A stretch of 18,004 nucleotides of DNA from a bacterium UBP18_UBA7526 (GTDB taxonomy: Bacteria > UBP18 > UBA7526), in contig DLMW01000020.1 of assembly GCA_002478245.1 (NCBI GenBank), forward strand, positions 13,307 to 31,310, written 5' to 3'. A model generated the notes under the pieces. It saw nothing but the letters and a program-made list of their open reading frames with translations, was not told the DNA's origin and did not search any database. Numbering within the stretch: position 1 is the first letter of the stretch; every line of letters starts with the position of its first letter. The translations under genes and the position numbers were made by a program. Shown here one piece after another: positions 7,051 through 13,974 of the stretch.

Positions 7051-8796
7051 TCATCTCTCAATCTTCAACCGCAGTTCTTTAAGTTGCTCTTCACTAACCA
7101 GGGAAGGGGAACCAGTGAGCAGGGAGGTTGCTCTCTGGGTCTTGGGAAAGGCGATAGTGTCCCTTATCGTCTCCCTACCAGCCATGATCATCACCAGTCT
7201 ATCCAATCCTAAAGCAATCCCTCCGTGAGGAGGGGCACCGTACTCTAAGGCCTCCAGGAAGAAGCCGAACTTGAAAGAGATCTCCTCTTCCCCAAGCCCC
7301 AGGAGGCGAAAGACCCTCTTCTGGAGTCTGGGATCATGGATCCTGATGCTTCCCGTCCCAAGCTCCACTCCGTTCAAGACCAGATCGTAGGTCTTGGATC
7401 TCACCTTTAAGGGCTCCTTCTCAAGGAGTGGCAGATCCCCTTCCTTGGGCATGCAGAAGGGGTGGTGCATGGCCTTGAACCTCTTCTCCTCCTCATCGAA
7501 CTCCAATAAAGGGAAATCGATTACCCAGAGGAACCTATACCCCTTCTCATTAATAAGTCTCAGCTTTCTGCCCAGGGCTAAACGCACCTGGCCCAAGGCC
7601 CCATTTGCTATCTCTGGCTTATCAGCGATAAAGAGCAAGAGATCCCCTTCTTCTGCTTTCATCTTTCTCATCAGACTATTTTTTACCTTTTCGCTAAAGA
7701 ACTTAGCGATTGGGCTAGCCATCCCCTCCTTGGTCACCTTAAGCCAGGCGAGGCCCTTTGCCCCATAGACCAGGGCAATCTCGGAGAGCTTTTCTATCTC
7801 CTTGAGACTTAAGTTTTCTCCTTTAGGGGCCCTTATTCCCTTAATGGAGGCTGCTTCCTTAAATATCCTATAGTCCCCTTCTTTCCCAATCTCGGTAACA
7901 TCGATAAGTTCCAGGTCGAATCTAATATCTGGCTTTTCCGTTCCGAATCTATCCATCACCTCTTGATAGGTAGTGATAGGAAAGGGCCTCTTTATCCTCA
8001 CTCCCAAAGTAGCCTTAAAGAGATAGGACATCATCTCCTCTATTAAAGCGTAGATATCCCCTGGTTCTACAAAGGAGGCCTCGAGATCTATCTGGGTATG
8101 CTCTGGCTGCCTATCTGCCCTCAAGTCCTCATCGCGAAAACAGCGGGCAATCTGGAAGTATCTATCAAAGCCCGCGACCATAAGCATCTGCTTGAATAGC
8201 TGAGGGGATTGGGGAAGGGCGAAGAATCTTCCTGGGTTTACTCTTGAAGGAACCAAATAGTCCCGGGCTCCCTCTGGGGTGCTCTTGGTCAGGATTGGGG
8301 TCTCGACCTCTATGAAACCTTTTTTATCTAAGAAGTCCCTGGTAGCCTTCGCCACCCTATGCCTCAATATGATATTTTCCTGCATGGGCCTTCTGCGTAG
8401 ATCGAGATATCTATACCTTAATCTCAAGTCCTCTAAGGCCTTTACCCTATCAGCGATCTCGAAGGGTGGGGTCTGGGACTCGTTCAATATCTCAAGTTTT
8501 GAAGCCAAGACCTCAATCTCTCCCGTGGGAAGGCTCTTATTCTCCGTTCCCCTGGGTCTTGGGGAGACCTTTCCCCCAACACTTAAGACATATTCGCTTC
8601 TCAATCCCTGGGCCTTTCTATGTGATTCTTTGGATATCTTAGGGTTGAAGACCACCTGGGTAATCCCCTCCCGGTCCCTCAGATCGATGAAGATGAGCCC
8701 TCCGTGGTCCCTTCGCTTCTGAACCCAGCCACAAAGGGTGACCTCTTTATCTATGTCCTTCTTCTTCAACTCTCCACAGGAATGGGTTCTCTTCAT
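7051..8796 (-). CDS. aspS: Aspartate--tRNA ligase
   Basis: A 581-residue class II synthetase of the bacterial type. The N-terminal OB-fold anticodon-binding domain covers about residues 1-105 (CGWVQKRRDHGGLIFIDLRD). The catalytic core shows motif 2 FQIARCFRDEDLRADR (214-229) followed by QPEHTQIDLEASF, and motif 3 GIALGLDRLVMIMAG (526-540). The inserted GAD domain typical of bacterial AspRS lies between about 285 and 420. It charges tRNA-Asp in the cytoplasm; whether it also charges tRNA-Asn cannot be judged here, because that depends on GatCAB and AsnS elsewhere in the genome. The ATG overlaps the hisS stop by 4 nt (ATGA). GAGGGG two bases upstream, within the last hisS codons, is the likely ribosome site. 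Length is normal. Confidence 0.97.
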   Translation of the reverse strand: MKRTHSCGELKKKDIDKEVTLCGWVQKRRDHGGLIFIDLRDREGITQVVFNPKISKESHRKAQGLRSEYVLSVGGKVSPRPRGTENKSLPTGEIEVLASKLEILNESQTPPFEIADRVKALEDLRLRYRYLDLRRRPMQENIILRHRVAKATRDFLDKKGFIEVETPILTKSTPEGARDYLVPSRVNPGRFFALPQSPQLFKQMLMVAGFDRYFQIARCFRDEDLRADRQPEHTQIDLEASFVEPGDIYALIEEMMSYLFKATLGVRIKRPFPITTYQEVMDRFGTEKPDIRFDLELIDVTEIGKEGDYRIFKEAASIKGIRAPKGENLSLKEIEKLSEIALVYGAKGLAWLKVTKEGMASPIAKFFSEKVKNSLMRKMKAEEGDLLLFIADKPEIANGALGQVRLALGRKLRLINEKGYRFLWVIDFPLLEFDEEEKRFKAMHHPFCMPKEGDLPLLEKEPLKVRSKTYDLVLNGVELGTGSIRIHDPRLQKRVFRLLGLGEEEISFKFGFFLEALEYGAPPHGGIALGLDRLVMIMAGRETIRDTIAFPKTQRATSLLTGSPSLVSEEQLKELRLKIER

Positions 8797-10064
8797 AACC
8801 CCTCGCTTCGCTTCCTCACTTTCTCACTCATCTTTTCTACTATTCTCTTTAAAGGCATCTCTTCTTGTTTGCCTGTGGCCATCTCCTTAAGTATTGCCTT
8901 CCTCTTAGTGAGTTCCTCTTCCCCCAGGATAAGGACATATCTTGCCCCCAATCTATTTGCCCGTCTTAACTGACTTTTGAGACTTTTGGAAGATAAGACT
9001 CCCTCTACCTTTAGATCCTTTTCTCTTAATCTCTGGACTAAAGTAAAGCCTCTCCTATTCGCCCTCTCCCCTAAGGAAGCAAGATAGATATCTATACCCT
9101 CCGCAATTGGGGGTCTAACCCCCTCTCTCTCCAAGGCCAAGATCAATCTATCCGTACCCAGGGCAACCCCTACTGCTGGGGTGGAAGGACCACCCAGATC
9201 TTCAACCAGATCATCATACCTCCCTCCAGCAGCGATGGCGTTCTGGGCGCCTAATCCCTTACTGATGATCTCAAAGGCTGTCCTGGTATAGTAATCCAGA
9301 CCCCTCACCAACCTAGGGTTAATGGTATATCCAATCTTTAAGGTATCGAGATAGTCCTTTACTTCATCCAGTCCTTTCTTACATTCGTCACAGAGATAAT
9401 CAGATATGGCGGGAGCCTGGGCGAGATACCTCTGGCATCTTTTACTCTTACAGTCTAAGATGCGTAAGGGATTCTTTCTATAACGTCTCTTGCAGTCAGC
9501 GCAAAGAGAATTCAATTTCTCTCTAAAATAGTCTTTCAATACCTTTTTATAATCTGGCTGACATCTCTTACAACCAGCACCATTCAACTGAAGAACGAGG
9601 TCTTTCAGTCCGAGCTTCTTAAGGAGAGTCATGGTGAGGGAGATGATCTCGGCATCGCTTGCTGGGGAGTCGCTTCCTATGGTCTCTGCTCCGATCTGAT
9701 AGAACTCCCGGTATCTCCCTGCTTGGGGCCTTTCGTATCTATAGAATGGGCCAAGGTAGTATAACTTGGCTGGGGTAGGAAGCCTATTCTCTAAATAAGC
9801 GCGAACAATGGGTGCTGTCCCCTCTGGTCTTAAGGTGAGAGACCTTCCCTTCTTATCCCTAAAGGTATACATCTCCTTGACCACGATGTCCGTGGCCTCA
9901 CCAATGCTTCGGGAGAAGAGAGGGGTCTTTTCAAAGAGAGGGGTCCTTATCTCCTGAAATCCAAAGTTCTCCAGAACTTCCCGAGCGGTCTCTTCGATAT
10001 ACTGCCACTGTCTTATCCTGTCGGGAAGGATATCCCTCGTTCCCCTTACCCTTCTCACCTTCAT
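8793..10064 (-). CDS. hisS: Histidine--tRNA ligase
   Basis: A 423-residue class II synthetase. Visible signatures are LTLRPEGTAPIVRAY (about 76-90), motif 2 FYRYERPQAGRYREF (107-121), the HisRS-specific LVRGLDYYTRTAFEI (252-266), and AAGGRYDDLVEDLGG with GVALGTDRLI. A C-terminal anticodon-binding domain spans about 325-410. The region before the HisRS signature carries four Cys pairs: C165/C168, C188/C191, C205/C210, C225/C228, consistent with a metal-binding insertion of the kind seen in some HisRS enzymes. It attaches His to tRNA-His. It is the first gene of the operon: a strong promoter lies about 90 bp upstream, and GAGGGG sits three bases before the ATG. aspS overlaps its stop by 4 nt. 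Confidence 0.97.
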   Translation of the reverse strand: MKVRRVRGTRDILPDRIRQWQYIEETAREVLENFGFQEIRTPLFEKTPLFSRSIGEATDIVVKEMYTFRDKKGRSLTLRPEGTAPIVRAYLENRLPTPAKLYYLGPFYRYERPQAGRYREFYQIGAETIGSDSPASDAEIISLTMTLLKKLGLKDLVLQLNGAGCKRCQPDYKKVLKDYFREKLNSLCADCKRRYRKNPLRILDCKSKRCQRYLAQAPAISDYLCDECKKGLDEVKDYLDTLKIGYTINPRLVRGLDYYTRTAFEIISKGLGAQNAIAAGGRYDDLVEDLGGPSTPAVGVALGTDRLILALEREGVRPPIAEGIDIYLASLGERANRRGFTLVQRLREKDLKVEGVLSSKSLKSQLRRANRLGARYVLILGEEELTKRKAILKEMATGKQEEMPLKRIVEKMSEKVRKRSEGL

Positions 10065-10152
10065 CTTCCCCTCGCTTCGCTCGGATAAGAAAGTATCCCT
10101 ACTCTCTTACTCTTCTACTCTACTGATTACTGTTCACCAATTGCTGATAGAT
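10065..10152 (-). other. hisS leader with purine-rich degenerate repeats
   Basis: Predicted 5' leader of the hisS operon, about 80 nt from a start near 10146. Minus-strand units such as CAGTAATCAGTAGAGTAGA and GAGTAAGAGAGTAGGG repeat AGTA and GAGTA in an irregular way. No T-box features are visible and the leader is too short for one. The 3' end carries GCGAAGCGAGGGG, which also ends the hisS gene just before aspS. Confidence 0.4.
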
Positions 10153-10181
10153 AGTATATCCTATTTCCCCTAAATTGTCAA
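10153..10181 (-). promoter_or_regulatory. Strong sigma70-type promoter for the hisS operon
   Basis: Minus strand: perfect -35 TTGACA (10176-10181), 17-nt spacer, -10 TATACT (10153-10158, one mismatch to TATAAT). It lies directly after the terminator of the TRL-like lipoprotein gene and is the only strong promoter seen ahead of hisS-aspS-pgpH-ybeY-dgkA/PAP2-CorC-CorC-DUF502. Confidence 0.87.
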
Positions 10182-10184
10182 ATG

Positions 10185-10223
10185 AAAAGGGAAAGCTCCA
10201 TCCTGAGGACAGGGCTTTCCCTT
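10185..10223 (-). terminator. Intrinsic terminator of the TRL-like lipoprotein gene
   Basis: A 10-bp stem pairs AAGGGAAAGC (10187-10196) with GCTTTCCCTT (10214-10223). The 17-nt apex can pair further (CC/GG and TCC/GGA around TGA). Read on the minus strand, the stem ends in CCTTTTCATTT, a short T-run. It lies 35 bp after the lipoprotein stop and four bases before the hisS -35 box. Confidence 0.8.
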
Positions 10224-10257
10224 CCATCAGTAAAACGCACTATCTCGATCCTTCTCT

Positions 10258-10650
10258 TTACTTCACAAACTTGATGGCCGTGCCTCTCACAATGGTGGTA
10301 TGTTTACTGAACAACCCCAATACCGACGTAACCTTTTGATCCACCTGAACATCGACCAAAGCATCAGCCCAAACACGCCTGATAGCATCCTGGTAGGCTT
10401 CACTAATACCAGCATTTCCCGCTGCGATTATTCCGAGGACTCCGACTGTTGACGACGTCCCTACGGCTGGACCGATTACCTTATACTCAGGATAGTTAGC
10501 CACAGCTGCACTTACCGGGCCAGTAGCCCCGGTATATACTAGCCCAGTAGGCACTGAACCCACGGGAACTCCTGGACTAAGCATGGCGCAGCCAGTAACC
10601 ATGATGAGCAAAGCCATACAGCATATCCCAATAAGTATCCTTATTCCCAT
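10258..10650 (-). CDS. TRL-like family lipoprotein
   Basis: A 130-residue protein with a signal peptide and lipobox V18-T-G-C21, so it is probably a lipid-anchored envelope protein. The mature part is Gly/Ala/Val-rich and matches the TRL-like pattern: PVGSVPTGLVYTGATGPV, then a segment around GVLGIIAAGNAGISEAYQDA, then VDVQVDQKVTSVLGLFSKHTTIVRGTAI in interrupted form. The family has no known biochemical activity. An in-frame GTG nine bases upstream (10659) abuts the GGGGG tract with no spacing, so the ATG at 10650, behind GGGGGTGA, is preferred. It has its own promoter and terminator and is a single-gene unit between two operons. Codons such as ACG, TCG, GTC and GCG appear more than in neighbours, which might reflect different origin. 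Confidence 0.78.
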   Translation of the reverse strand: MGIRILIGICCMALLIMVTGCAMLSPGVPVGSVPTGLVYTGATGPVSAAVANYPEYKVIGPAVGTSSTVGVLGIIAAGNAGISEAYQDAIRRVWADALVDVQVDQKVTSVLGLFSKHTTIVRGTAIKFVK

Positions 10651-10673
10651 TCCTCTCACCCCCTCTTTTTTTC

Positions 10674-10682
10674 ATTATAGCA
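10674..10682 (-). promoter_or_regulatory. Extended -10 promoter for the TRL-like lipoprotein gene
   Basis: Minus-strand TGCTATAAT: a perfect -10 TATAAT (10674-10679) with the extended TGn element. No good -35 is present at the correct distance. Transcription would start near 10667, leaving about 17 nt before the ATG at 10650, which fits the ribosome site GGGGGTGA. Confidence 0.6.
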
Positions 10683-10701
10683 AATCCACATACTATTATT
10701 C

Positions 10702-11457
10702 TTAAGTCCGCGATTCCAATTCTTTCAGAATGGCCTCTGCTGTCTTACCTAAGGGCTCATGGATGACCACCTCTGCCTCTCTATCATATCCTGTAGCCAT
10801 CTTATTCATGATGACCAGTTTTGCTCCATTTTCTAAGGCAACTGCGGGTAGACCGCTCGCGGGAGCAACGACCAGAGAGGAACCCAAGACCAACATGAGA
10901 TCGCATCTTTTTGCGGCATCCCATGATTTACCGTATTCTTCAGGGGGAAGGCTATCCCCAAATAGAACGACATCCGGCTTGATAACCTTTTTACAATCAT
11001 CACACCTCGGAGGGAGTCCCCCCTCCTCTAACTTTTTCATAATCTCATCCATCCTATATTTCTTCCCGCACTTCATGCAGGTTCCCGTCCTTAAGTGTCC
11101 GTGGATCTCAAAGACCTTCTTACTCCCCGCCTTATGATGTAATCCATCTATATTCTGGGTAATGACCGCTTTGAGTAATCCCTTCTCTTCTAAGATGGCT
11201 AACATCTTATGTGCGGGATTGGGTTTGGCGGCTAAGAGCTTCCCGAACATAACCATCCCATGCTTATATAAGCCTTTTGGATTTATCTTGAAAGCCCAGG
11301 TAGAAAAACTGGCCGCGGGTAGCTTCTCCCATAAACCCTCTCCTGGAGTCCTGAAGTCTGGGATTCCACTCTCCGTACTTATTCCCGCTCCGGTCAAAGC
11401 TACAGTATATTTAGAACCCAGAATCAGATCCACAATCCTTCTAATCTTCTCTTCCAT
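10702..11457 (-). CDS. cobB: NAD-dependent protein deacylase, Sir2 family
   Basis: A 251-residue sirtuin. The NAD-binding motif GAGIS (23-27) is followed by TESGIPDFR; QNIDGLH (101-107) and the catalytic H119 in EIHGHLRTG are intact; the zinc ribbon is C127-x2-C130 and C152-x2-C155; VLFGDSLPP (164-172) and LVLGSSLVVAPASGLP complete the Rossmann core. It removes acyl groups from lysine with NAD+ as co-substrate in the cytoplasm. Length is normal. The ATG begins 1 nt after the radical SAM stop, with GGAG five bases upstream, so it belongs to the rmuC operon. Whether it prefers acetyl or succinyl groups is not decided: the Tyr/Arg pair diagnostic for desuccinylases (Y-x2-R) is not evident in FSTWAFKINP, which favours deacetylation. 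Confidence 0.93.
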   Translation of the reverse strand: MEEKIRRIVDLILGSKYTVALTGAGISTESGIPDFRTPGEGLWEKLPAASFSTWAFKINPKGLYKHGMVMFGKLLAAKPNPAHKMLAILEEKGLLKAVITQNIDGLHHKAGSKKVFEIHGHLRTGTCMKCGKKYRMDEIMKKLEEGGLPPRCDDCKKVIKPDVVLFGDSLPPEEYGKSWDAAKRCDLMLVLGSSLVVAPASGLPAVALENGAKLVIMNKMATGYDREAEVVIHEPLGKTAEAILKELESRT

Positions 11458-11458
11458 C

Positions 11459-12400
11459 TCATCTCCAGAGAAAGATTATCTTGTCCCTGGCAAATCTATG
11501 TAATCCTTCCTTCTTCGCCATCTCCACTGCTTCTTGGTACTCTTCCGCAGTGGGGGGTCGATTAAGCATTGGATACTGGTAGGCCTTATACTCTGGACGA
11601 TACTGGGCCATGACATTGACATAGGAATCCTTTGAGAGTTCCTGGGCAATAAAACGCATGGCTTCCTTTGTTCCCGCAAGATTATTCGGTAGAACCAGAT
11701 GCCTGATGAGAAGGCCTCTTTGGGCGATACCATCCTTAATCACCAAATCCCCTACCTGGCGGTGCATCTCTCTTAGCACCTTCCTGATGACCTCTGGGTA
11801 GTCGCTTGCCCCAGAGGAATATTCTAAAGCAACCTCTGAATGAGAATACTTGATATCTGGCATATAGATGTCAAAGACCCCCTCCAGAAGTTTCAAGGTT
11901 TCTATTCTATCATATCCTCCAGTATTATAGACCAAAGGGAGATTCAGGCCTTTCTCAATGGCCATCGCTAAGGCAGCCAATATCTGGGGAACGAAGTGGG
12001 TAGGGGTAACAAAGTTTATATTATGGCATCCCCTCCTCTGTAAGGAGAGCATCTGGGAGGCGAATTCCTCCAAGGATATCTCGCTACCTTCTCCTAAATG
12101 GCTGATGGCATAGTTCTGGCAGTAGAGGCATCCTAGGTTACACCAGGTCAGGAATATGGTCCCTGAGCCATGGGTACCAACCAGAGGGGGCTCTTCCCCA
12201 AAGTGGGGGCCAAAACTGGAGACAATGGGAAGGGCGCCTGACTTACAGAATCCTCTCTCTCCCCTTATCCTATTTACCTTGCATTCCCTGGGACAGAGTC
12301 GGCACTCCTCCAAAATCTTATAGGCCTTCTTTATCCTCTTCTTTAACTCTTCTTTATCTAATCTCAAATAACAAGGCGCAAACTTCATTTCATTTTGCAT
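11459..12400 (-). CDS. PflX-like radical SAM protein (COG1313)
   Basis: A 313-residue radical SAM protein. The radical SAM cluster motif is C87-x3-C91-x2-C94 (TWCNLGCLYCQNYAIS). An additional N-terminal Cys group, C33, C36, C40 and C52 (ECRLCPREC ... ERGFC), could hold a second cluster or metal. NINFVTPTHFVPQI and YNTGGYDRIETL are typical of COG1313 (PflX), related to pyruvate formate-lyase activating enzymes, but no formate-lyase-type partner is nearby, so the substrate is unknown. The ATG at 12400 has GAGG about nine bases upstream; a second in-frame ATG lies 12 nt downstream. It lies between the Mut7-C gene (19-nt gap) and the Sir2 gene (1-nt gap). Confidence 0.88.
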   Translation of the reverse strand: MQNEMKFAPCYLRLDKEELKKRIKKAYKILEECRLCPRECKVNRIRGERGFCKSGALPIVSSFGPHFGEEPPLVGTHGSGTIFLTWCNLGCLYCQNYAISHLGEGSEISLEEFASQMLSLQRRGCHNINFVTPTHFVPQILAALAMAIEKGLNLPLVYNTGGYDRIETLKLLEGVFDIYMPDIKYSHSEVALEYSSGASDYPEVIRKVLREMHRQVGDLVIKDGIAQRGLLIRHLVLPNNLAGTKEAMRFIAQELSKDSYVNVMAQYRPEYKAYQYPMLNRPPTAEEYQEAVEMAKKEGLHRFARDKIIFLWR

Positions 12401-12419
12401 TGCTCACTTTCCTCAATTA

Positions 12420-12896
12420 CTACATCCACTCCCCCCATCTCTTTATCCTCTCCTCCATCCTCTCCATATGGGTCCCCGACCAGTAATACTTCTTGCATTC
12501 TGGACACTTAGCAAACTTATTGTGATGCTTGAAGACATAGGGAGGAACCTTTTCCTTCACCTCTCTCTTCTCCACTTCTACTAAAAGGGTATTACACACT
12601 AGGCATCTAGTAAAGAGATTATCCCCTGTCTTTAATTTGAATCTCTTGACCACTCTCTCTAACTGCTCCTCAGGGAGAGCACTCTCTAAGACAAAGACAT
12701 TGGGGGAGATCCTGGTCCCCATCTTAGTATCCCGGGTTAAGAGAATCCTTCCTTGGGTAGAGGCCAAAAATAAGAGCTCGGCATCCCTTGCTTCTTCAGG
12801 ATAGAGGGTATCATAACCCAAAATCCTCAAGAACCTCGCTAGGGTGCCGAGCATCCTATCGCAGATGAATTTTAATTTTTTACTCTTTCTTCTCAC
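12420..12896 (-). CDS. Mut7-C RNase domain protein (PIN-like, zinc ribbon)
   Basis: A 158-residue COG1656 protein. The N-terminal PIN-like half shows FICDRMLGTLARFLRILGYDT (D13 candidate metal ligand), a second acidic patch EEARDAELL (about 35-42) and LLTRDTKM (about 52-59). The C-terminal half is a zinc ribbon, C98-x2-C101 and C131-x2-C134, ending KYYWSGTHMERM. The fold suggests a metal-dependent RNase; targets are unknown. The GTG start overlaps the rmuC stop by 17 nt and lacks a good Shine-Dalgarno, but the next ATG (residue 15) would remove D13, so GTG is retained with some doubt. It is part of the rmuC operon. Confidence 0.87.
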   Translation of the reverse strand: MRRKSKKLKFICDRMLGTLARFLRILGYDTLYPEEARDAELLFLASTQGRILLTRDTKMGTRISPNVFVLESALPEEQLERVVKRFKLKTGDNLFTRCLVCNTLLVEVEKREVKEKVPPYVFKHHNKFAKCPECKKYYWSGTHMERMEERIKRWGEWM

Positions 12897-13869
12897 TTGG
12901 CTTACTAGATTCTAAGGCAATCAGAGAACCACGAATGGAGCCGATTAGTTCCCGATACTTAATGGCCGCATTGGTGATGCGGGAGCTTGCTCCCTCAATA
13001 TAATTCTCTAAGACACTATCCATCTCGTCTAAGTTGCGCCTGATGTTCATCAGATAATGGGAGAGGTTTTCCACATCCACAGTTCGCGCATACTGAAGAT
13101 TTAAATTTAGAAAGGTTAGTAGATAGGGAACAGCCAGGGAATAGGAGATGAGGATGACGTTTCTCCGGTAGGCCTCAATATGGGCTCTCTTACAGACGCT
13201 ATAAGCAGCATCGGGAATAGCGGCAACCGCCTGGGGAGTAGTTACTGCGGGATCGATGTATTGGGTGATCTCCTTGGTGCGTTTCTCCACCTCCTTTTCA
13301 ATCTTTTCCATAATCTCAGCCCGTATCTCTTCATTCTCCTCTCTCTCTAACTGATCTAGAAGATCGGCCGCGGGCCACTTGGAGTCAATGGGCAGAACCT
13401 TCTTATTGGGTAGAACTAGTCCAAATTCCACTATCTGTCCTTTTACCCGAAAACCAGTGGTGACCATCTCGGGAGGAAATCCCCTCAGGGCCTCCCTTAA
13501 GATGTTCTCTCCCGCTTTCCCCTTAGCGGTGGTACCAGCAATGATTCTCTCCAGGCTCTTGATTGAGGATCTGGTAGCATCCTCCAGGACCTTCCTCTCC
13601 TCATAGGCGCTTTTTATTCTCTCCACGGCCTGGGCTGTCTGGGCCAGATTCTGCTGCAGGGCTCTCTGGGCCTCAGTTCCCAGATCCACCCCACTCTTAA
13701 TCTCCGGAACCATCCTCTCTAGGTTCTCCATAACGCTCTTAATCGCTCCCAGATCTTCACTTAATTTAGGAGGTACCTGTTTGCCAGAGGCTAACTTTAA
13801 GAAAACAAAACTGATGATAATTATTAAGACTACCGCTAAGGCAGCAACGATTATGGCCAGGTTCTCCAT
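12880..13869 (-). CDS. rmuC: RmuC family DNA recombination protein
   Basis: A 329-residue protein with an N-terminal membrane helix (about residues 4-26), a coiled-coil stretch (about 35-100) and the RmuC domain: GKAGENILREAL, GQIVEFGLVLPNKKVLPIDSK in interrupted form, and AIPDAAYSVCKRAHIEAYRRNVILISYS in interrupted form. RmuC is described as limiting inversions at short inverted repeats and has a nuclease-like fold; the exact activity is unsettled. The reading frame extends 18 codons further to an ATG at 13923, but that region contains the -35/-10 boxes, and GGAGG (13876-13880) lies six bases before the ATG at 13869. I therefore take 13869 as the start. It is the first gene of a four-gene operon with Mut7-C, radical SAM and Sir2 genes. 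Confidence 0.9.
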   Translation of the reverse strand: MENLAIIVAALAVVLIIIISFVFLKLASGKQVPPKLSEDLGAIKSVMENLERMVPEIKSGVDLGTEAQRALQQNLAQTAQAVERIKSAYEERKVLEDATRSSIKSLERIIAGTTAKGKAGENILREALRGFPPEMVTTGFRVKGQIVEFGLVLPNKKVLPIDSKWPAADLLDQLEREENEEIRAEIMEKIEKEVEKRTKEITQYIDPAVTTPQAVAAIPDAAYSVCKRAHIEAYRRNVILISYSLAVPYLLTFLNLNLQYARTVDVENLSHYLMNIRRNLDEMDSVLENYIEGASSRITNAAIKYRELIGSIRGSLIALESSKPSEKKE

Positions 13870-13893
13870 CCTTTTCCTCCTTATAACACTCTT

Positions 13894-13923
13894 ATTATAC
13901 CAAATTTCCTCAACCGCTGTCAA
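13894..13923 (-). promoter_or_regulatory. Sigma70-type promoter for the rmuC operon
   Basis: Minus strand: perfect -35 TTGACA (13918-13923), 18-nt spacer, perfect -10 TATAAT (13894-13899). Transcription should begin near 13887, only about 18 nt before the ATG at 13869, with GGAGG between. This placement excludes the more upstream ATG at 13923 as the rmuC start. Confidence 0.88.
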
Positions 13924-13941
13924 AAAATCTTAGGGAACTTT

Positions 13942-13974
13942 AACCCTTCCCCATCTCGGGAGTAGGGAAGGGTT
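13942..13974 (-). terminator. Hairpin at the end of the sugar isomerase gene
   Basis: A perfect 10-bp stem: AACCCTTCCC (13942-13951) pairs with GGGAAGGGTT (13965-13974), with a 13-nt loop. It overlaps the stop codon of the isomerase gene. On the minus strand no T-run directly follows (AAAGTTCCC), although a T6 tract begins about 15 nt later, so termination may be weak or factor-assisted. Confidence 0.6.

Noticed and set aside
8279..8722. 147-codon plus-strand frame opposite aspS
   Set aside because: aspS on the other strand is unambiguous; the plus frame has no ribosome site and a Ser/Leu-rich shadow composition.
10065..10152. T-box or other riboswitch ahead of hisS
   Set aside because: The leader is about 80 nt, lacks a T-box sequence and an antiterminator/terminator pair, and the only strong hairpin nearby lies upstream of the promoter.
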